This document shows, one piece after another, positions 1-8,792 of a stretch of 64,000 bases of DNA. The stretch covers positions 274,566 to 338,565 of the forward strand of contig JAJFIV010000027.1 of NCBI GenBank assembly GCA_021774625.1, written 5' to 3'. The translations under genes were made by a program, and so were the position numbers. The notes under the pieces were generated by a model that was not told the origin of the DNA, made no database searches, and saw only the letters and a list, made by a program, of their open reading frames with translations. The number at the start of each line of letters is the position of its first letter. Position 1 is the first letter of the stretch. Origin of the DNA: Alphaproteobacteria bacterium. Lineage in GTDB: Bacteria > Pseudomonadota > Alphaproteobacteria > Sphingomonadales > JAKSBY01.

Positions 1-1
1 C

Positions 2-163
2 CGGGAGGCGCAGAAACTGCTGCGCGGCCTCAAGGGCCTTGATATCATTGGCGGTGATGTGGTCGAGGTCGCACCGCAATATGACGGCACCACCAATACC
101 GCCCAGGTCGGCGCCGCCATGCTGTTCGAAATTCTCAGTCTGATGGTTCTGAACAAAAAGTAG
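2..163 (+). CDS. Agmatinase/arginase family protein, C-terminal fragment
   Basis: The reading frame enters from the left edge and ends at TAG 161-163, giving the last 53 residues. The stretch GGDVVEVAPQYDGTTNTAQV near the end matches the C-terminal signature of the ureohydrolase (arginase/agmatinase/SpeB) superfamily, in which a D-x-VE-x-P-x-YD segment lies after the last manganese-binding region. Agmatinase, which makes putrescine and urea from agmatine, is the likeliest member. The substrate cannot be decided from the tail, because the metal-binding DxHxD motifs lie outside the window. The next gene begins about 10 bases downstream on the same strand, so the two may be cotranscribed. Confidence 0.8.
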   Translation, partial: REAQKLLRGLKGLDIIGGDVVEVAPQYDGTTNTAQVGAAMLFEILSLMVLNKK

Positions 164-173
164 AGGCTGCGCT

Positions 174-1505
174 ATTCAAAATTTATCTCCCGCCCGTTTT
201 GTCATCCCCTCCCTGTTCGGGGTCGGGCTGTTTTTGACGCCGGTATCCTCCGGCGGGGAACTCACCATCGGCCTTTCCATCATCACCGGCTGGGCGGAAG
301 AGGTTCTGGTAGAAATTATGCCCGCCTTCGTGACCGGCATTGTTGTTTTTTCCGCCATTGTGACCCTGTTGGCGAAGGCTCTACCCGATGCGCCGCCATT
401 CCGCCCCTCGGTTATGAAGGCCCTGTTTGATGTTTCAGCGGTCTGGCTGTGGGTGCGGATTGCCGGCGCCGTTTTTGCGGTCCTGATCTTTTTTGAACTG
501 GGTTCTGAAGTAATTTATGGGGAAGCCACCGGCAAGGTAATCCTGGATGACCTTGCGCCGGTGATTACGGTGATCTTTTTCTTTGCCGTCTATCTTCTAC
601 CGCTGCTGACCGATTACGGCCTGATGGAGTTTATGGGCGTTCTGGTGGGACCCGCCTTCCGCACGCTTTTTCGGGTGCCGGGACGTTCCGCCATTGATGC
701 GCTGGCGTCCTGGATGGGCTCCGGCACGGTCGGCGTGCTGATCACCATCAAACAGTTCGGGGGTGGATTCTATAGCCGCCGGGAATCCGCCATCATCGCC
801 ACCAATTTCTCGATTGTCTCGACCGCCTTCTGTTTCACGGTGGCGGAATTTATCGGGATCAGCCATGTCTTCTGGCCGTTTTATCTGACGGTGGTGCTGG
901 CCGGTCTGATTGCGGCCCTGATTATGTGCCGTATCCCGCCTCTGTCCCTGATCCCGGATAGTTACAATGAGGAAACCGGCCGCCGTCTGGTGGATGAGGA
1001 TCGGGAAGGATCACTTGTAAAAGCCGCCTGGGATAACGCCCTGGAAAGGGCCGCCAAGGCGGGCGGCGTAAAGGAAGCGCTCTCAGACGGTACGGTCAAT
1101 GTGCTCAATATCTGGTTCGGCCTTGTGCCCGCCGTCATCGCCATCGGCACTATTTCCATCATGATCGCCGAAGCGACGCCGGTCTTTACCATCCTGTCCT
1201 ATCCCTTCATTTTTATCCTGGAAGCCTTGCAGATACCGGAAGCCGTTGAGGCGGCCCCCACCATGCTGATCGGCTTCGCCGACATGTTCCTGCCCGCCAT
1301 TATCGGCAAGAATATAGAAACCGAAATGACCCGCTTCGTCATTGCCGTCGTTTCCGTCAGCCAGCTTATCTATATGTCGGAAGTCGGCGTGCTGCTGATT
1401 CAGTCCCGCCTGCCGCTGAATATCCCGCGGCTGTTCGTAATCTTCCTGATGCGCACGGCTATTGTCCTGCCGATAGCGGCAGGGGTCGCGCATTTGATGT
1501 ATTAG
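174..1505 (+). CDS. YjiH-like nucleoside-recognition (Gate) domain membrane protein
   Basis: A polytopic inner-membrane protein of about 443 residues resembling the YjiH/nucleoside-recognition (Gate) family, whose substrate is unknown. Hydrophobic segments alternate with short loops, and SWMGSGTVGVLITIKQF lies in the middle. The first ordinary start codon is TTG at 234, but the 20 codons before it encode ARFVIPSLFGVGLFL, which looks like the conserved first membrane segment of the family. No ATG, GTG or TTG exists between the in-frame stop near 150 and 234. AGAGG at 162-166 lies 7 bases before an ATT at 174, so I chose ATT as the start. This is an inference; TTG 234 is the fallback. The end at 1505 is firm. 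Confidence 0.7.
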   Translation: MQNLSPARFVIPSLFGVGLFLTPVSSGGELTIGLSIITGWAEEVLVEIMPAFVTGIVVFSAIVTLLAKALPDAPPFRPSVMKALFDVSAVWLWVRIAGAVFAVLIFFELGSEVIYGEATGKVILDDLAPVITVIFFFAVYLLPLLTDYGLMEFMGVLVGPAFRTLFRVPGRSAIDALASWMGSGTVGVLITIKQFGGGFYSRRESAIIATNFSIVSTAFCFTVAEFIGISHVFWPFYLTVVLAGLIAALIMCRIPPLSLIPDSYNEETGRRLVDEDREGSLVKAAWDNALERAAKAGGVKEALSDGTVNVLNIWFGLVPAVIAIGTISIMIAEATPVFTILSYPFIFILEALQIPEAVEAAPTMLIGFADMFLPAIIGKNIETEMTRFVIAVVSVSQLIYMSEVGVLLIQSRLPLNIPRLFVIFLMRTAIVLPIAAGVAHLMY

Positions 1506-1507
1506 CC

Positions 1508-1571
1508 GCGTCACTCCCGCGAAAGTGGGAGCCTACGGCCAAAAGATTCCCGCCTTCGCGGGAATGACGGA
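1508..1571. repeat. Inverted pair of short palindromic repeats (CGTCAtTCCCGC type)
   Basis: Two hairpin units lie in opposite orientation between the ends of the YjiH-like gene and sdhB. The first folds at 1514-1531 with a GAAA loop. The second folds at 1546-1565 with a perfect 8-bp stem and a CTTC loop. Each unit reads CGTCA(c/t)TCCCGCGAA in its own direction. Units of this kind are dispersed in many alphaproteobacterial genomes. Placed between convergent genes, the pair may also act as a bidirectional transcription stop, although no T-tract follows. Confidence 0.75.
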
Positions 1572-1583
1572 TGAGCCTGTGAT

Positions 1584-2366
1584 CTATCCCTGCCGTTCAA
1601 TCATCATCTTTTTCGTTTCCGCGATCGCCTTGGCGGGGTTGAGGCCTTTGGGGCAGGCGCTGGAGCAGTTCATGATGGTGTGGCAGCGATAGAGCCGGAA
1701 CGGGTCTTCGAGATTGTCGAGCCGCTCGCCGGTGGCTTCATCGCGGCTGTCCACCAGCCAGCGGTAGGATTGCAGCAGGATGGCGGGGCCGAGATAGCGG
1801 TCCTGATTCCACCAATAGCTGGGACACGAGGTGGAACAGCAGGCGCAGAGAATGCATTCATAAAGCCCGTCGAGCTTTTCCCGGTCTTCCTGAGACTGCA
1901 GCCGTTCCCTGCCTACGGGGGTCGGTGTGCCGGTCTTCATCCAGGGCTCAATAGAGGCATATTGCGCATAAAAATGCGTCATGTCGGGGACCAGATCCTT
2001 CACCACCTCCATGCTCGGCAAGGGGGTTATGGAAATATCGCCTTTGATGTCTTCACAGGCCTTGGTGCAGGCCAGGGTGTTGAGCCCGTCAATATTCATG
2101 GCGCAGGAGCCGCACACCCCTTCCCGGCAGGAGCGGCGGAAAGTCAAACTGGCATCCATCTCGTTTTTGATCTTGATCAGGGCGTCCAGCACCATCGGAC
2201 CGCAGCTGTCCATATCCACTTCATAGGTATCCATGCGGGGATTTTCGCTGTCATCCGCATTCCAGCGATAGACATGGAACTGGCGCACATTGGTGGCCCC
2301 GTCCGGCGCCTTCACGGTTTTGCCTTTTTTGATGCGGGAATTTTTCGGCAAGCGGAATTCAGCCAT
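1584..2366 (-). CDS. sdhB: Succinate dehydrogenase iron-sulfur subunit
   Basis: SdhB (260 residues) carries electrons from the flavin of SdhA to the quinone in respiratory complex II on the cytoplasmic face of the inner membrane. The [2Fe-2S] ligands are Cys80, Cys85, Cys88 and Cys100, in [10 protein letters not shown] and further on. The [4Fe-4S] and [3Fe-4S] ligands lie in [12 protein letters not shown] (Cys171, 174, 177, 181) and [14 protein letters not shown] (Cys228, 234, 238). Length and motif order are normal. It is the last gene of the sdhCDA-methyltransferase-sdhB cluster. It is separated from sdhA by the methyltransferase gene, with 54 bases before it, so it may have its own translation signal (GAGGTGACAC before the ATG). 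Confidence 0.97.
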   Translation of the reverse strand: MAEFRLPKNSRIKKGKTVKAPDGATNVRQFHVYRWNADDSENPRMDTYEVDMDSCGPMVLDALIKIKNEMDASLTFRRSCREGVCGSCAMNIDGLNTLACTKACEDIKGDISITPLPSMEVVKDLVPDMTHFYAQYASIEPWMKTGTPTPVGRERLQSQEDREKLDGLYECILCACCSTSCPSYWWNQDRYLGPAILLQSYRWLVDSRDEATGERLDNLEDPFRLYRCHTIMNCSSACPKGLNPAKAIAETKKMMIERQG

Positions 2367-2420
2367 GTGTCACCTCTTTCATTAAATATAATCCGACCTT
2401 AAGCCCTATCCCGCTCTGCC

Positions 2421-3116
2421 TCAAGATTCTTTCCGGGCAATAAAAACTTTTTCGCCGCGTATCAGGCCGTGAAGACCAACATATGGCTCTTCTGCGGTGA
2501 ATTCGTCTGATTGGAAACCGGCATTTCTGATCCTGTCCCGAAAATCCCGGCCATAAAGGCGGACATGATTATCCTGGCCGTAAGCGTGAATTTTTTGATT
2601 TGGACCCTTAATAGCCGGGTCTTCGAAAGTCTCGTTCCAGCCTTCAATCAGCGGCACCATGAAAAGTGCCGTGCCGCCCGGTTTGAGAATTTTATAGATG
2701 GACGTCAACGCCTTCCGGTCATCCACATGTTCCAGCACATGGTTGGCGATCAGAACATCAATTGAATTGTCCGGCAGCCCGATAGTTTCGATGTCAAGGG
2801 TCCGGCCCGCCCGGTCCGGGTCGGCATCGGCGGTCTCATAGCGTGCGGCGAGATTTTGAATCATTTCAATCAAAGGTTTGTCCGGCGCAAAATGCAAAAC
2901 CTGCCGGCCTGCGATCAGCTCCGGCTGTTCCTGAAATAATTGCGCCATCAGCCGGTGCCGTTCCAGTGACCCGCATTTCGGGCATCGGGCATCAACGCGG
3001 GGCGGCATGCCATGCATATCGAACCGGCCATGATGGCCACAAATAATACAGTCCCGCGGCACCCATCCGAAAGCCAGCCGGATCGATTTCGCAATATTGA
3101 TGAATTTACGGAACAA
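2421..3116 (-). CDS. Zinc-ribbon class I SAM-dependent methyltransferase
   Basis: A 231-residue protein with an N-terminal zinc-ribbon pattern (Cys23, Cys26, Cys45, Cys48; CIIC and CPKC) followed by a Methyltransf_11-like Rossmann domain. Visible methyltransferase elements are the acidic DIETIGLPDNSIDVLIANHV segment, HVLEHVDD and LKPGGTALFMVP. The first glycine-rich SAM motif is weak (VLHFAPDK). The substrate is unknown. Proteins of this build in other bacteria are usually annotated only as methyltransferases, sometimes in surface polysaccharide loci. It lies between sdhA (8-base gap) and sdhB on the same strand, so it is probably transcribed with complex II, an unusual position. A role in complex II assembly is only a possibility. 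Confidence 0.8.
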   Translation of the reverse strand: MFRKFINIAKSIRLAFGWVPRDCIICGHHGRFDMHGMPPRVDARCPKCGSLERHRLMAQLFQEQPELIAGRQVLHFAPDKPLIEMIQNLAARYETADADPDRAGRTLDIETIGLPDNSIDVLIANHVLEHVDDRKALTSIYKILKPGGTALFMVPLIEGWNETFEDPAIKGPNQKIHAYGQDNHVRLYGRDFRDRIRNAGFQSDEFTAEEPYVGLHGLIRGEKVFIARKES

Positions 3117-3124
3117 GCCTGATC

Positions 3125-4915
3125 CTAATAAACCCGGGCTTTGGGGATGATATAGTCGATTTCGTCAGACATGGTGAAATCATGCACCGGGCGATAGTCA
3201 ATCTTTACTTCGCCGGTGTCAGAAACCCGGGTCAGGGTGTGTTTCATCCAGTTTTCATCATCCCGGTCGGGAAAGTCCTCGCGTTTATGTGCGCCTCGGC
3301 TTTCCTGCCGGTTTTCAGCGCAATGCATGGTGACAACGGCCTGGCGGATCAGATTATCCAGTTCTAAAGTCTCGATCAGGTCCGAGTTCCAGATCAGGGA
3401 GCGATCCGAAGTCCCCACATCCGCCATCTGGCCAAACACTTGATCAATCAGGTCTTTCCCTTCGGCAAGACTTTCCGCCTGGCGGAACACGGCGCAATTA
3501 TTCTGCATGGTTTTTTGCATACTGAGCCGGATTTGGGCAGTTGGTGATGCACCCTTGGCAAAACGGAAACCATCAAGCCGGTCGAGCGCCATATCAGCGG
3601 AGGCGTCCGGCAACGGTTTGTGGGTCTGGCGCGGTTTGACAAGTTCCGCCACCCGGTGCCCCGCCGCCCGGCCAAACACCACCAGATCGATCAGCGAATT
3701 GGACCCCAGCCGGTTGGCCCCATGCACCGAGACACAGGCGGCTTCACCCACCGCCATCAGTCCGGGCACGACGGCATCGGGATCGCCGTCTTTCGGGGAC
3801 AGCACCTCGCCATGATAATTGGTCGGGATGCCGCCCATATTATAATGCGCCGTGGGAATTACCGGGATCGGCTGTTTGGTCACGTCGACGCCGGCGAAGA
3901 CCTTGGCCGATTCGGAAATACCCGGCAGGCGTTCCGCCAATATATCCGCATCCAAATGGTCGAGATGCAGATAGATATGGTCCTTGTCCGAACCCACGCC
4001 GCGGCCTTCGCGGATTTCCATCGCCATGGAACGGGAGACCACATCGCGGGAGGCCAGATCCTTCGCACTCGGCGCATAGCGTTCCATAAACCGCTCACCT
4101 TCAGAATTGACCAGATAGCCGCCTTCGCCGCGGGCCCCTTCGGTGATCAGAACACCGGCGCCATAAACCCCGGTCGGGTGAAACTGGACAAATTCCATAT
4201 CCTGCAATGGCAGTCCGGCGCGCAACACCATTCCCCCGCCATCCCCGGTACAGGTATGGGCGGACGTGCAGGAAAAATAGGATCGGCCATAGCCCCCGGT
4301 CGCCAGGACGGTCATATGCGAGCGGAAGCGGTGGATGGATCCGTCCTCCAGCGAAATCGCGATACAGCCCCGGCATTCGCCTTCTTCCATAATCAGGTCA
4401 ATGGCAAAATATTCGATGAAGAATTCGGTGTCGTATTTGAGCGACTGCTGATAAAGCGAATGCAGCATCGCGTGCCCGGTCCGGTCGGCGGCGGCGCAGG
4501 TGCGCTGAGCCGCAGGGCCCTCACCGAATTCCGTGGTCATGCCGCCAAAGGCCCGCTGGTAAATCTTGCCCTCTTCGGTGCGGGAAAAAGGAACGCCGAA
4601 ATGTTCCAGTTCATAAACCGCGGCAGGCGCTTCCCGCACCATATATTCAATGGCGTCCTGATCGCCAAGCCAGTCGGAGCCCTTGACCGTGTCATACATA
4701 TGCCACTGCCAGGTATCCGGTCCCATATTGCCGAGCGAGGCGGCGATGCCGCCCTGCGCCGCAACGGTATGGGAGCGGGTCGGAAAGACCTTGGTGATGC
4801 AGGCTGTCTTCAACCCGGATTCCGCAATGCCCATGGCGGCGCGCAGGCCGGAGCCGCCGGCGCCAATAACTATGGCATCATACGTATGGTCGATAACGGG
4901 ATAGGCTTCGCTCAT
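3125..4915 (-). CDS. sdhA: Succinate dehydrogenase flavoprotein subunit
   Basis: SdhA (596 residues) oxidises succinate to fumarate with covalently bound FAD and passes electrons to SdhB. The dinucleotide-binding motif [12 protein letters not shown] begins near residue 18. His49 in SHTVAAQGG is the expected FAD attachment site. [20 protein letters not shown] carries the active-site arginine and histidine region. Length is normal for the bacterial/mitochondrial type. The start overlaps nothing and lies 6 bases after the sdhD stop, consistent with translational coupling in sdhCDA. Confidence 0.98.
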   Translation of the reverse strand: MSEAYPVIDHTYDAIVIGAGGSGLRAAMGIAESGLKTACITKVFPTRSHTVAAQGGIAASLGNMGPDTWQWHMYDTVKGSDWLGDQDAIEYMVREAPAAVYELEHFGVPFSRTEEGKIYQRAFGGMTTEFGEGPAAQRTCAAADRTGHAMLHSLYQQSLKYDTEFFIEYFAIDLIMEEGECRGCIAISLEDGSIHRFRSHMTVLATGGYGRSYFSCTSAHTCTGDGGGMVLRAGLPLQDMEFVQFHPTGVYGAGVLITEGARGEGGYLVNSEGERFMERYAPSAKDLASRDVVSRSMAMEIREGRGVGSDKDHIYLHLDHLDADILAERLPGISESAKVFAGVDVTKQPIPVIPTAHYNMGGIPTNYHGEVLSPKDGDPDAVVPGLMAVGEAACVSVHGANRLGSNSLIDLVVFGRAAGHRVAELVKPRQTHKPLPDASADMALDRLDGFRFAKGASPTAQIRLSMQKTMQNNCAVFRQAESLAEGKDLIDQVFGQMADVGTSDRSLIWNSDLIETLELDNLIRQAVVTMHCAENRQESRGAHKREDFPDRDDENWMKHTLTRVSDTGEVKIDYRPVHDFTMSDEIDYIIPKARVY

Positions 4916-4921
4916 ACGCGT

Positions 4922-5302
4922 TTAGCCTCCAAATGAGATTGTGAGAACGGCTATGATGCTGACAAGGCCAACAATGAAGCAGAAAAAAGTCAGCAGAATC
5001 TGGAAGGCCATTTTCGGACCTTCGCTGTGGATATAATCCTCAATCACCACCTGACCGCCGAGTTTCAGGTGATAAAAGGCCGCACCCAGAAACAGCACCA
5101 ACAGGGTGGCAACAAACGGATTGGCGACCCAGGCGACCAGCAACGCATGGTTGGCGCCGGTGAGGGCAACCAGCGAGACCACCAGCCAGATGACAAGCGG
5201 CACCAGCGCGATTGCCGTCAGGCGCTGCATCCACCAGTGATGAGTGCCACCTTTGGCCGCGCCAAAACCGCGAACTTTCCCCAGGGGTGTTTTCAGGGTC
5301 AT
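4922..5302 (-). CDS. sdhD: Succinate dehydrogenase membrane anchor subunit
   Basis: SdhD is a small three-helix anchor (126 residues) that binds haem b and quinone together with SdhC. Near the start HHWWMQRLTAIALVPLVIWL is the typical first transmembrane segment. A second conserved area, FYHLKLGGQVVIEDYIH, has the haem-ligand histidine region. I start it at ATG 5302, preceded by AGGGAG at about 7 bases. An upstream ATG would add six residues but would sit inside the sdhC gene and lacks this spacing. The start codon lies 2 bases from the sdhC stop (overlap region 5300-5306), indicating tight coupling. Confidence 0.92.
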   Translation of the reverse strand: MTLKTPLGKVRGFGAAKGGTHHWWMQRLTAIALVPLVIWLVVSLVALTGANHALLVAWVANPFVATLLVLFLGAAFYHLKLGGQVVIEDYIHSEGPKMAFQILLTFFCFIVGLVSIIAVLTISFGG

Positions 5303-5303
5303 G

Positions 5304-5702
5304 TCAGAATCTCCCTGCAATCCAGTAGCCGGCCGCCCAGGTAATAACCGTCAGCGCAACGGAGAGAATCACAACGATCAGGCCCGATTGCCTGACCGTG
5401 TCCAATTCAAACCCTTTTCCCACATCCCAAAACAAATGGCGGATGCCGTTCAGCGCATGCAGGATCAGCGCGAATGTAAACCCAAAAAGGATCAGCCGTC
5501 CCAAAATGCCGGTAATGAAATCCTGGAAAAGCCGGTAAGCATCCGGCCCCGCCGCAATGGCCAAAACCCACCAGGCCAGCAATAAGGTGCCTGCCCCCAG
5601 CGCCAACCCGGTCATCCGGTGCAGAATCGAAAGCACCATATGAAGCTGCCAGCGATAGACCTGCATATGTGGAGAAAGCGGACGTTTTGGTATGTCGGCC
5701 AT
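5304..5702 (-). CDS. sdhC: Succinate dehydrogenase cytochrome b556 subunit
   Basis: SdhC (132 residues) is the first gene of the sdh cluster and encodes the haem b-binding anchor of complex II. RPLSPHMQVYRWQLHMVLSI followed by LHRMTG is the classic SdhC signature, with the serine and arginine used in quinone binding. HALNGIRHLFWDVGKG near residue 90 carries the haem-ligand histidine. Three hydrophobic helices are visible. The 160-base region upstream, shared with the divergent antiporter gene, must hold the operon promoter. I could not pick a single convincing -35/-10 pair there. Confidence 0.96.
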   Translation of the reverse strand: MADIPKRPLSPHMQVYRWQLHMVLSILHRMTGLALGAGTLLLAWWVLAIAAGPDAYRLFQDFITGILGRLILFGFTFALILHALNGIRHLFWDVGKGFELDTVRQSGLIVVILSVALTVITWAAGYWIAGRF

Positions 5703-5865
5703 AGGAGTTTGAAAACTTCCAATTTTCGTTTTTTTAGATGGTTGTCGTCTTTTCCCACCTTAAAAAGAAGAACCCGATAGAGCAAGAGGTGATTTCTTGT
5801 ATAAGCATTAAGGACAGACATGCTATTGGCACACATGTTTGTTGTTCGGCTATTAGGCGTATTTT

Positions 5866-6813
5866 ATGGAATTTGTTTTTATTTTGGCCGGTCTGGCGGC
5901 GCTGGTGGCAGGCTCTGAACTGCTGGTCCGGAGTTCCGTGATGATTGCCAGAAAAGCCAACGTATCGGCGCTTCTGATTGGCCTTACACTGGTGGGACTG
6001 GGAACGTCCACCCCTGAGCTAGCCGCGAGCGTGGGAGCGGCTCTTCTCGGCCTGCCGGCGATCGCGGTCGGCAACGTTGTCGGCAGCAACATCGCCAATA
6101 TTCTTCTCATTGTCGGCATTTCCGCCATCCTGTTTCCACTGACTGTTCAGCCGTTTGTCTTTAAACGGGATGCAATGGTCATGGCCGCCGCCACCTTGAT
6201 TCTCTGGCTCATCACATTATATGGTGTTGTGGAATTGTGGATGGGCGGCCTTCTTCTCTTCGGGTTGGGTCTTTATCTCTGGACGGCATGTCGAAGCGAA
6301 AAAAAAGCTGCGGAGAGGCCCGTTGAAACCGCCGGCCTCTTTTTGCCGGCGGGTCCGCAAAATCTGCTTCTGATCATTGCGGGTTTTATTGCAGGTGTTG
6401 CCCTTCTTGCTTTCGGGGCTGACTGGTTGATCGACGGCGCGGCTGCGCTGGCCCGGACATACGGTGTTTCCGACAGCATTATCGGCCTCACCGTCGTTGC
6501 CGTCGGAACATCCTTGCCGGAACTGGCTACCTCCGTAAATGCCGCCCTCCGCAAAGAGACCGATCTCGCTGTCGGCAATATCATCGGCAGCAATATCTTT
6601 AATATTTTGGGCATTCTGGGCGTAACCGCCCTGGTGACGCCGCTTTCAATTCCCCGGGACATTGCTTCCATCGATATCTATATTCTTCTGGCGGCAACCA
6701 TTTTGTTACTTTTATTTGCCAGAACCGGAGGCAGGATTACCCGCAAGGAAGGCATCGCGCTGCTGGCGGGGTATGGGCTTTATCTGACATTGCGGCTGGC
6801 GTATCCGGTCTAA
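5866..6813 (+). CDS. Calcium/sodium antiporter (CaCA family)
   Basis: A 315-residue inner-membrane cation exchanger of the YrbG/CaCA type. The two alpha repeats that form the ion-binding site are clear and inverted-duplicate in character: GLTLVGLGTSTPELAASV with AVGNVVGSNIANILL in the first half, and GLTVVAVGTSLPELATSV with AVGNIIGSNIFNILG in the second. About ten transmembrane helices are expected, with a short polar cytoplasmic loop near residues 145-160. It is divergent from sdhC. Its stop overlaps the 3-prime end of the convergent CitE-like gene by four bases (6810-6813). Confidence 0.93.
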   Translation: MEFVFILAGLAALVAGSELLVRSSVMIARKANVSALLIGLTLVGLGTSTPELAASVGAALLGLPAIAVGNVVGSNIANILLIVGISAILFPLTVQPFVFKRDAMVMAAATLILWLITLYGVVELWMGGLLLFGLGLYLWTACRSEKKAAERPVETAGLFLPAGPQNLLLIIAGFIAGVALLAFGADWLIDGAAALARTYGVSDSIIGLTVVAVGTSLPELATSVNAALRKETDLAVGNIIGSNIFNILGILGVTALVTPLSIPRDIASIDIYILLAATILLLLFARTGGRITRKEGIALLAGYGLYLTLRLAYPV

Positions 6814-7682
6814 ATTGACCGGGCAAAGGCAAGGATCCGTTCGGCTTCTTTCTTGTGCAAATCTTCTATCATGCGGCCATCAAGCACGGCGATGCCCTTA
6901 CCGTCGGCGCTTGCCTGTTGAAAGGCCCCGATGATCCTGTTCGCTTGCTCAATTTCATACTCGGACGGAGAGAAAATGCGGTTGGCGGTCTCCAGCTGCG
7001 CGGGATGAATGACGGTTTTACCGTCAAAGCCGCAGGCCCGGCCCTGCCGGCATTCGGCTTCAAATCCCTGCGGGTCTTTGATCGTGTTGAAAACGCCGTC
7101 TATGACGGCCAGGCCATGCGCCCGGGCCGCGAGCACGCAAAGCTGAAGACTGATGAGAAGCGGTGAGCGGTCCGGCAGGTCCTGAACCCGGAGTTCTCTG
7201 GCCAGATCATTTGTGCCGGCCACCAGACAGGCAAGTCTGGGGCTTGCCCCCGCAATGGCGCTTGCATTCAAGATTCCTTCCGCCGTTTCCATCATGGCCC
7301 AAAGCGCGAGGTCCGTGCGTTTTTCCACGGCCCGGATATCTTCTGCCGCCTTGATCTTTGGCAGCAGAACGGCATCGGGTTTGGCCTTGGTGACCGCTTC
7401 AAGATCGGCCAGACCCCAGTCACTGTTCAGATCATTGACGCGAACAATGACCTCGCGCCGGCCAAAGCCGCCTTTTAAAACAGTTTTGCAAACCTGGTCG
7501 CGGGCTGCCGTCTTTTGTTCCGGCGCGACAGCGTCTTCCAGATCGAAAATCAAGGCATCCGCCGGCAGATCTCTCGCCTTCGCCATCGCGCGGGCGTTTG
7601 AACCCGGCATATAAAGGACACTGCGGCGTGGATGAAATGAGGTCAAACCGGTTCCTTTGCCCGCTGCTGATTCTGTTTGCAT
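6810..7682 (-). CDS. HpcH/HpaI (CitE-like) CoA ester lyase
   Basis: A 290-residue TIM-barrel protein of the citrate lyase beta/malyl-CoA lyase group, which cleaves or forms 3-hydroxyacyl-CoA esters with Mg2+. Family motifs in order: RRSVLYMPGSN, DALIFDLEDAVAPEQK, REVIVRVND, AVLLPKI, MMETAEGILNA, LVAGTNDLA and CGFDGKTVIHPAQLE. Stand-alone members outside a citrate lyase operon include malyl-, mesaconyl- and citramalyl-CoA lyases. No glyoxylate or ethylmalonyl-CoA genes lie next to it, so the substrate cannot be chosen. The first 17 residues are not part of the fold, so the true start could be slightly downstream. Confidence 0.88.
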   Translation of the reverse strand: MQTESAAGKGTGLTSFHPRRSVLYMPGSNARAMAKARDLPADALIFDLEDAVAPEQKTAARDQVCKTVLKGGFGRREVIVRVNDLNSDWGLADLEAVTKAKPDAVLLPKIKAAEDIRAVEKRTDLALWAMMETAEGILNASAIAGASPRLACLVAGTNDLARELRVQDLPDRSPLLISLQLCVLAARAHGLAVIDGVFNTIKDPQGFEAECRQGRACGFDGKTVIHPAQLETANRIFSPSEYEIEQANRIIGAFQQASADGKGIAVLDGRMIEDLHKKEAERILAFARSI

Positions 7683-7728
7683 CCAAAATTGAACGCAATC
7701 GGCAGGTCAAGTCAATGAGGGTTTGCGA

Positions 7729-8751
7729 TCAGGTCGCCTTCGAGAGATGCTTTGCGATCAGGCTTTCGGCGATCTGAACGGCATTAAGCGCCGCCCCTTT
7801 GCGGAGATTATCGCTGACCACCCAGATATTGAGACCGTTTTCCACGCTCGCATCGCGGCGGATGCGGCTGATATAGGTGGCATATTCGCCGACACAGTCG
7901 AGAGGCGTGATATAGCCGGCATCCTCCCGCTTGTCGATCACCATGCAGCCCGGTGCTTCGCGGAGGATTTTACGGGCGGTGCCCGGCGTGAGGGGCTCAT
8001 GAAATTCGATATTCACCGCTTCCGAATGACCGACAAAGACCGGGACACGCACACAGGTGGCGGTCAGGCTGATCGCGGGATCGAGGATTTTTTTTGTCTC
8101 CTCGACCATTTTCCATTCTTCACGGGTGGAACCGTCCTGCATAAAGACATCAATATGCGGGATGCAGTTAAAGGCGATTGTCTTGGTGAATTTTTCCGGC
8201 TCCACCGGATCATTGACGAAAATCGCCCGGGTCTGTGAAAACAGCTCATCCATCGCCGCATTACCGGCTCCGGATACAGACTGATAGGTCGCCACCACAA
8301 CGCGTTTGATTTTCGCCGCATCATGCAGCGGCTTTAAGGCGACCACCATTTGCGCCGTCGAACAATTGGGATTGGCGATGATATTTTTTTTGGCATAGCC
8401 GGATAGCGCCTCCGCGTTCACTTCCGGCACAATCAGGGGAACATCCGGGTCCATGCGAAAATGAGAGGAGTTATCGATGACGATTGTGCCCGCCGCGGCG
8501 GCCTTGGGGGCGAATTCCTTCGCCACACTGCCGCCGGCGGCAAACAGCGCGATATCGGTGCCGCTAAAATCATAGCTGTCGAGGGCCCGAACCTTCAGAA
8601 CGCCATCGCCAAAACTGACGTCCTGGCCAAGGGACTTCCTTGAGGCGAGCGCCACCACTTCAGAGGCGGGAAAGTCCCGTTCCGACAGGATATTGAGCAT
8701 TTCCTGGCCGACAAGACCGGTTGCTCCCACAACAGCGACTTTATAGGACAT
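7729..8751 (-). CDS. asd: Aspartate-semialdehyde dehydrogenase
   Basis: Asd (340 residues) reduces aspartyl phosphate to aspartate semialdehyde with NADPH, feeding lysine/diaminopimelate, threonine and methionine synthesis. The NADP-binding start is KVAVVGATGLVGQEML. The nucleophile is Cys130 in NPNCSTAQM. The conserved SVSGAGNAAMDEL and CVRVPVFVGHSEAV regions are present. Length fits the short bacterial type. It lies 41 bases downstream of rplS on the same strand, possibly as the last gene of that operon. The dapF gene of the same pathway is about 6 kb away. Confidence 0.96.
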   Translation of the reverse strand: MSYKVAVVGATGLVGQEMLNILSERDFPASEVVALASRKSLGQDVSFGDGVLKVRALDSYDFSGTDIALFAAGGSVAKEFAPKAAAAGTIVIDNSSHFRMDPDVPLIVPEVNAEALSGYAKKNIIANPNCSTAQMVVALKPLHDAAKIKRVVVATYQSVSGAGNAAMDELFSQTRAIFVNDPVEPEKFTKTIAFNCIPHIDVFMQDGSTREEWKMVEETKKILDPAISLTATCVRVPVFVGHSEAVNIEFHEPLTPGTARKILREAPGCMVIDKREDAGYITPLDCVGEYATYISRIRRDASVENGLNIWVVSDNLRKGAALNAVQIAESLIAKHLSKAT

Positions 8752-8792
8752 TTGGAAGTCTTTCCGTCCGGCGGGGTGTTGTACCCGAAGGG

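Noticed and set aside
5612-5836. Minus-strand frame overlapping the 5-prime end of sdhC
   Set aside because: It uses another frame of the sdhC promoter region, has no motif and would overlap a firm gene.
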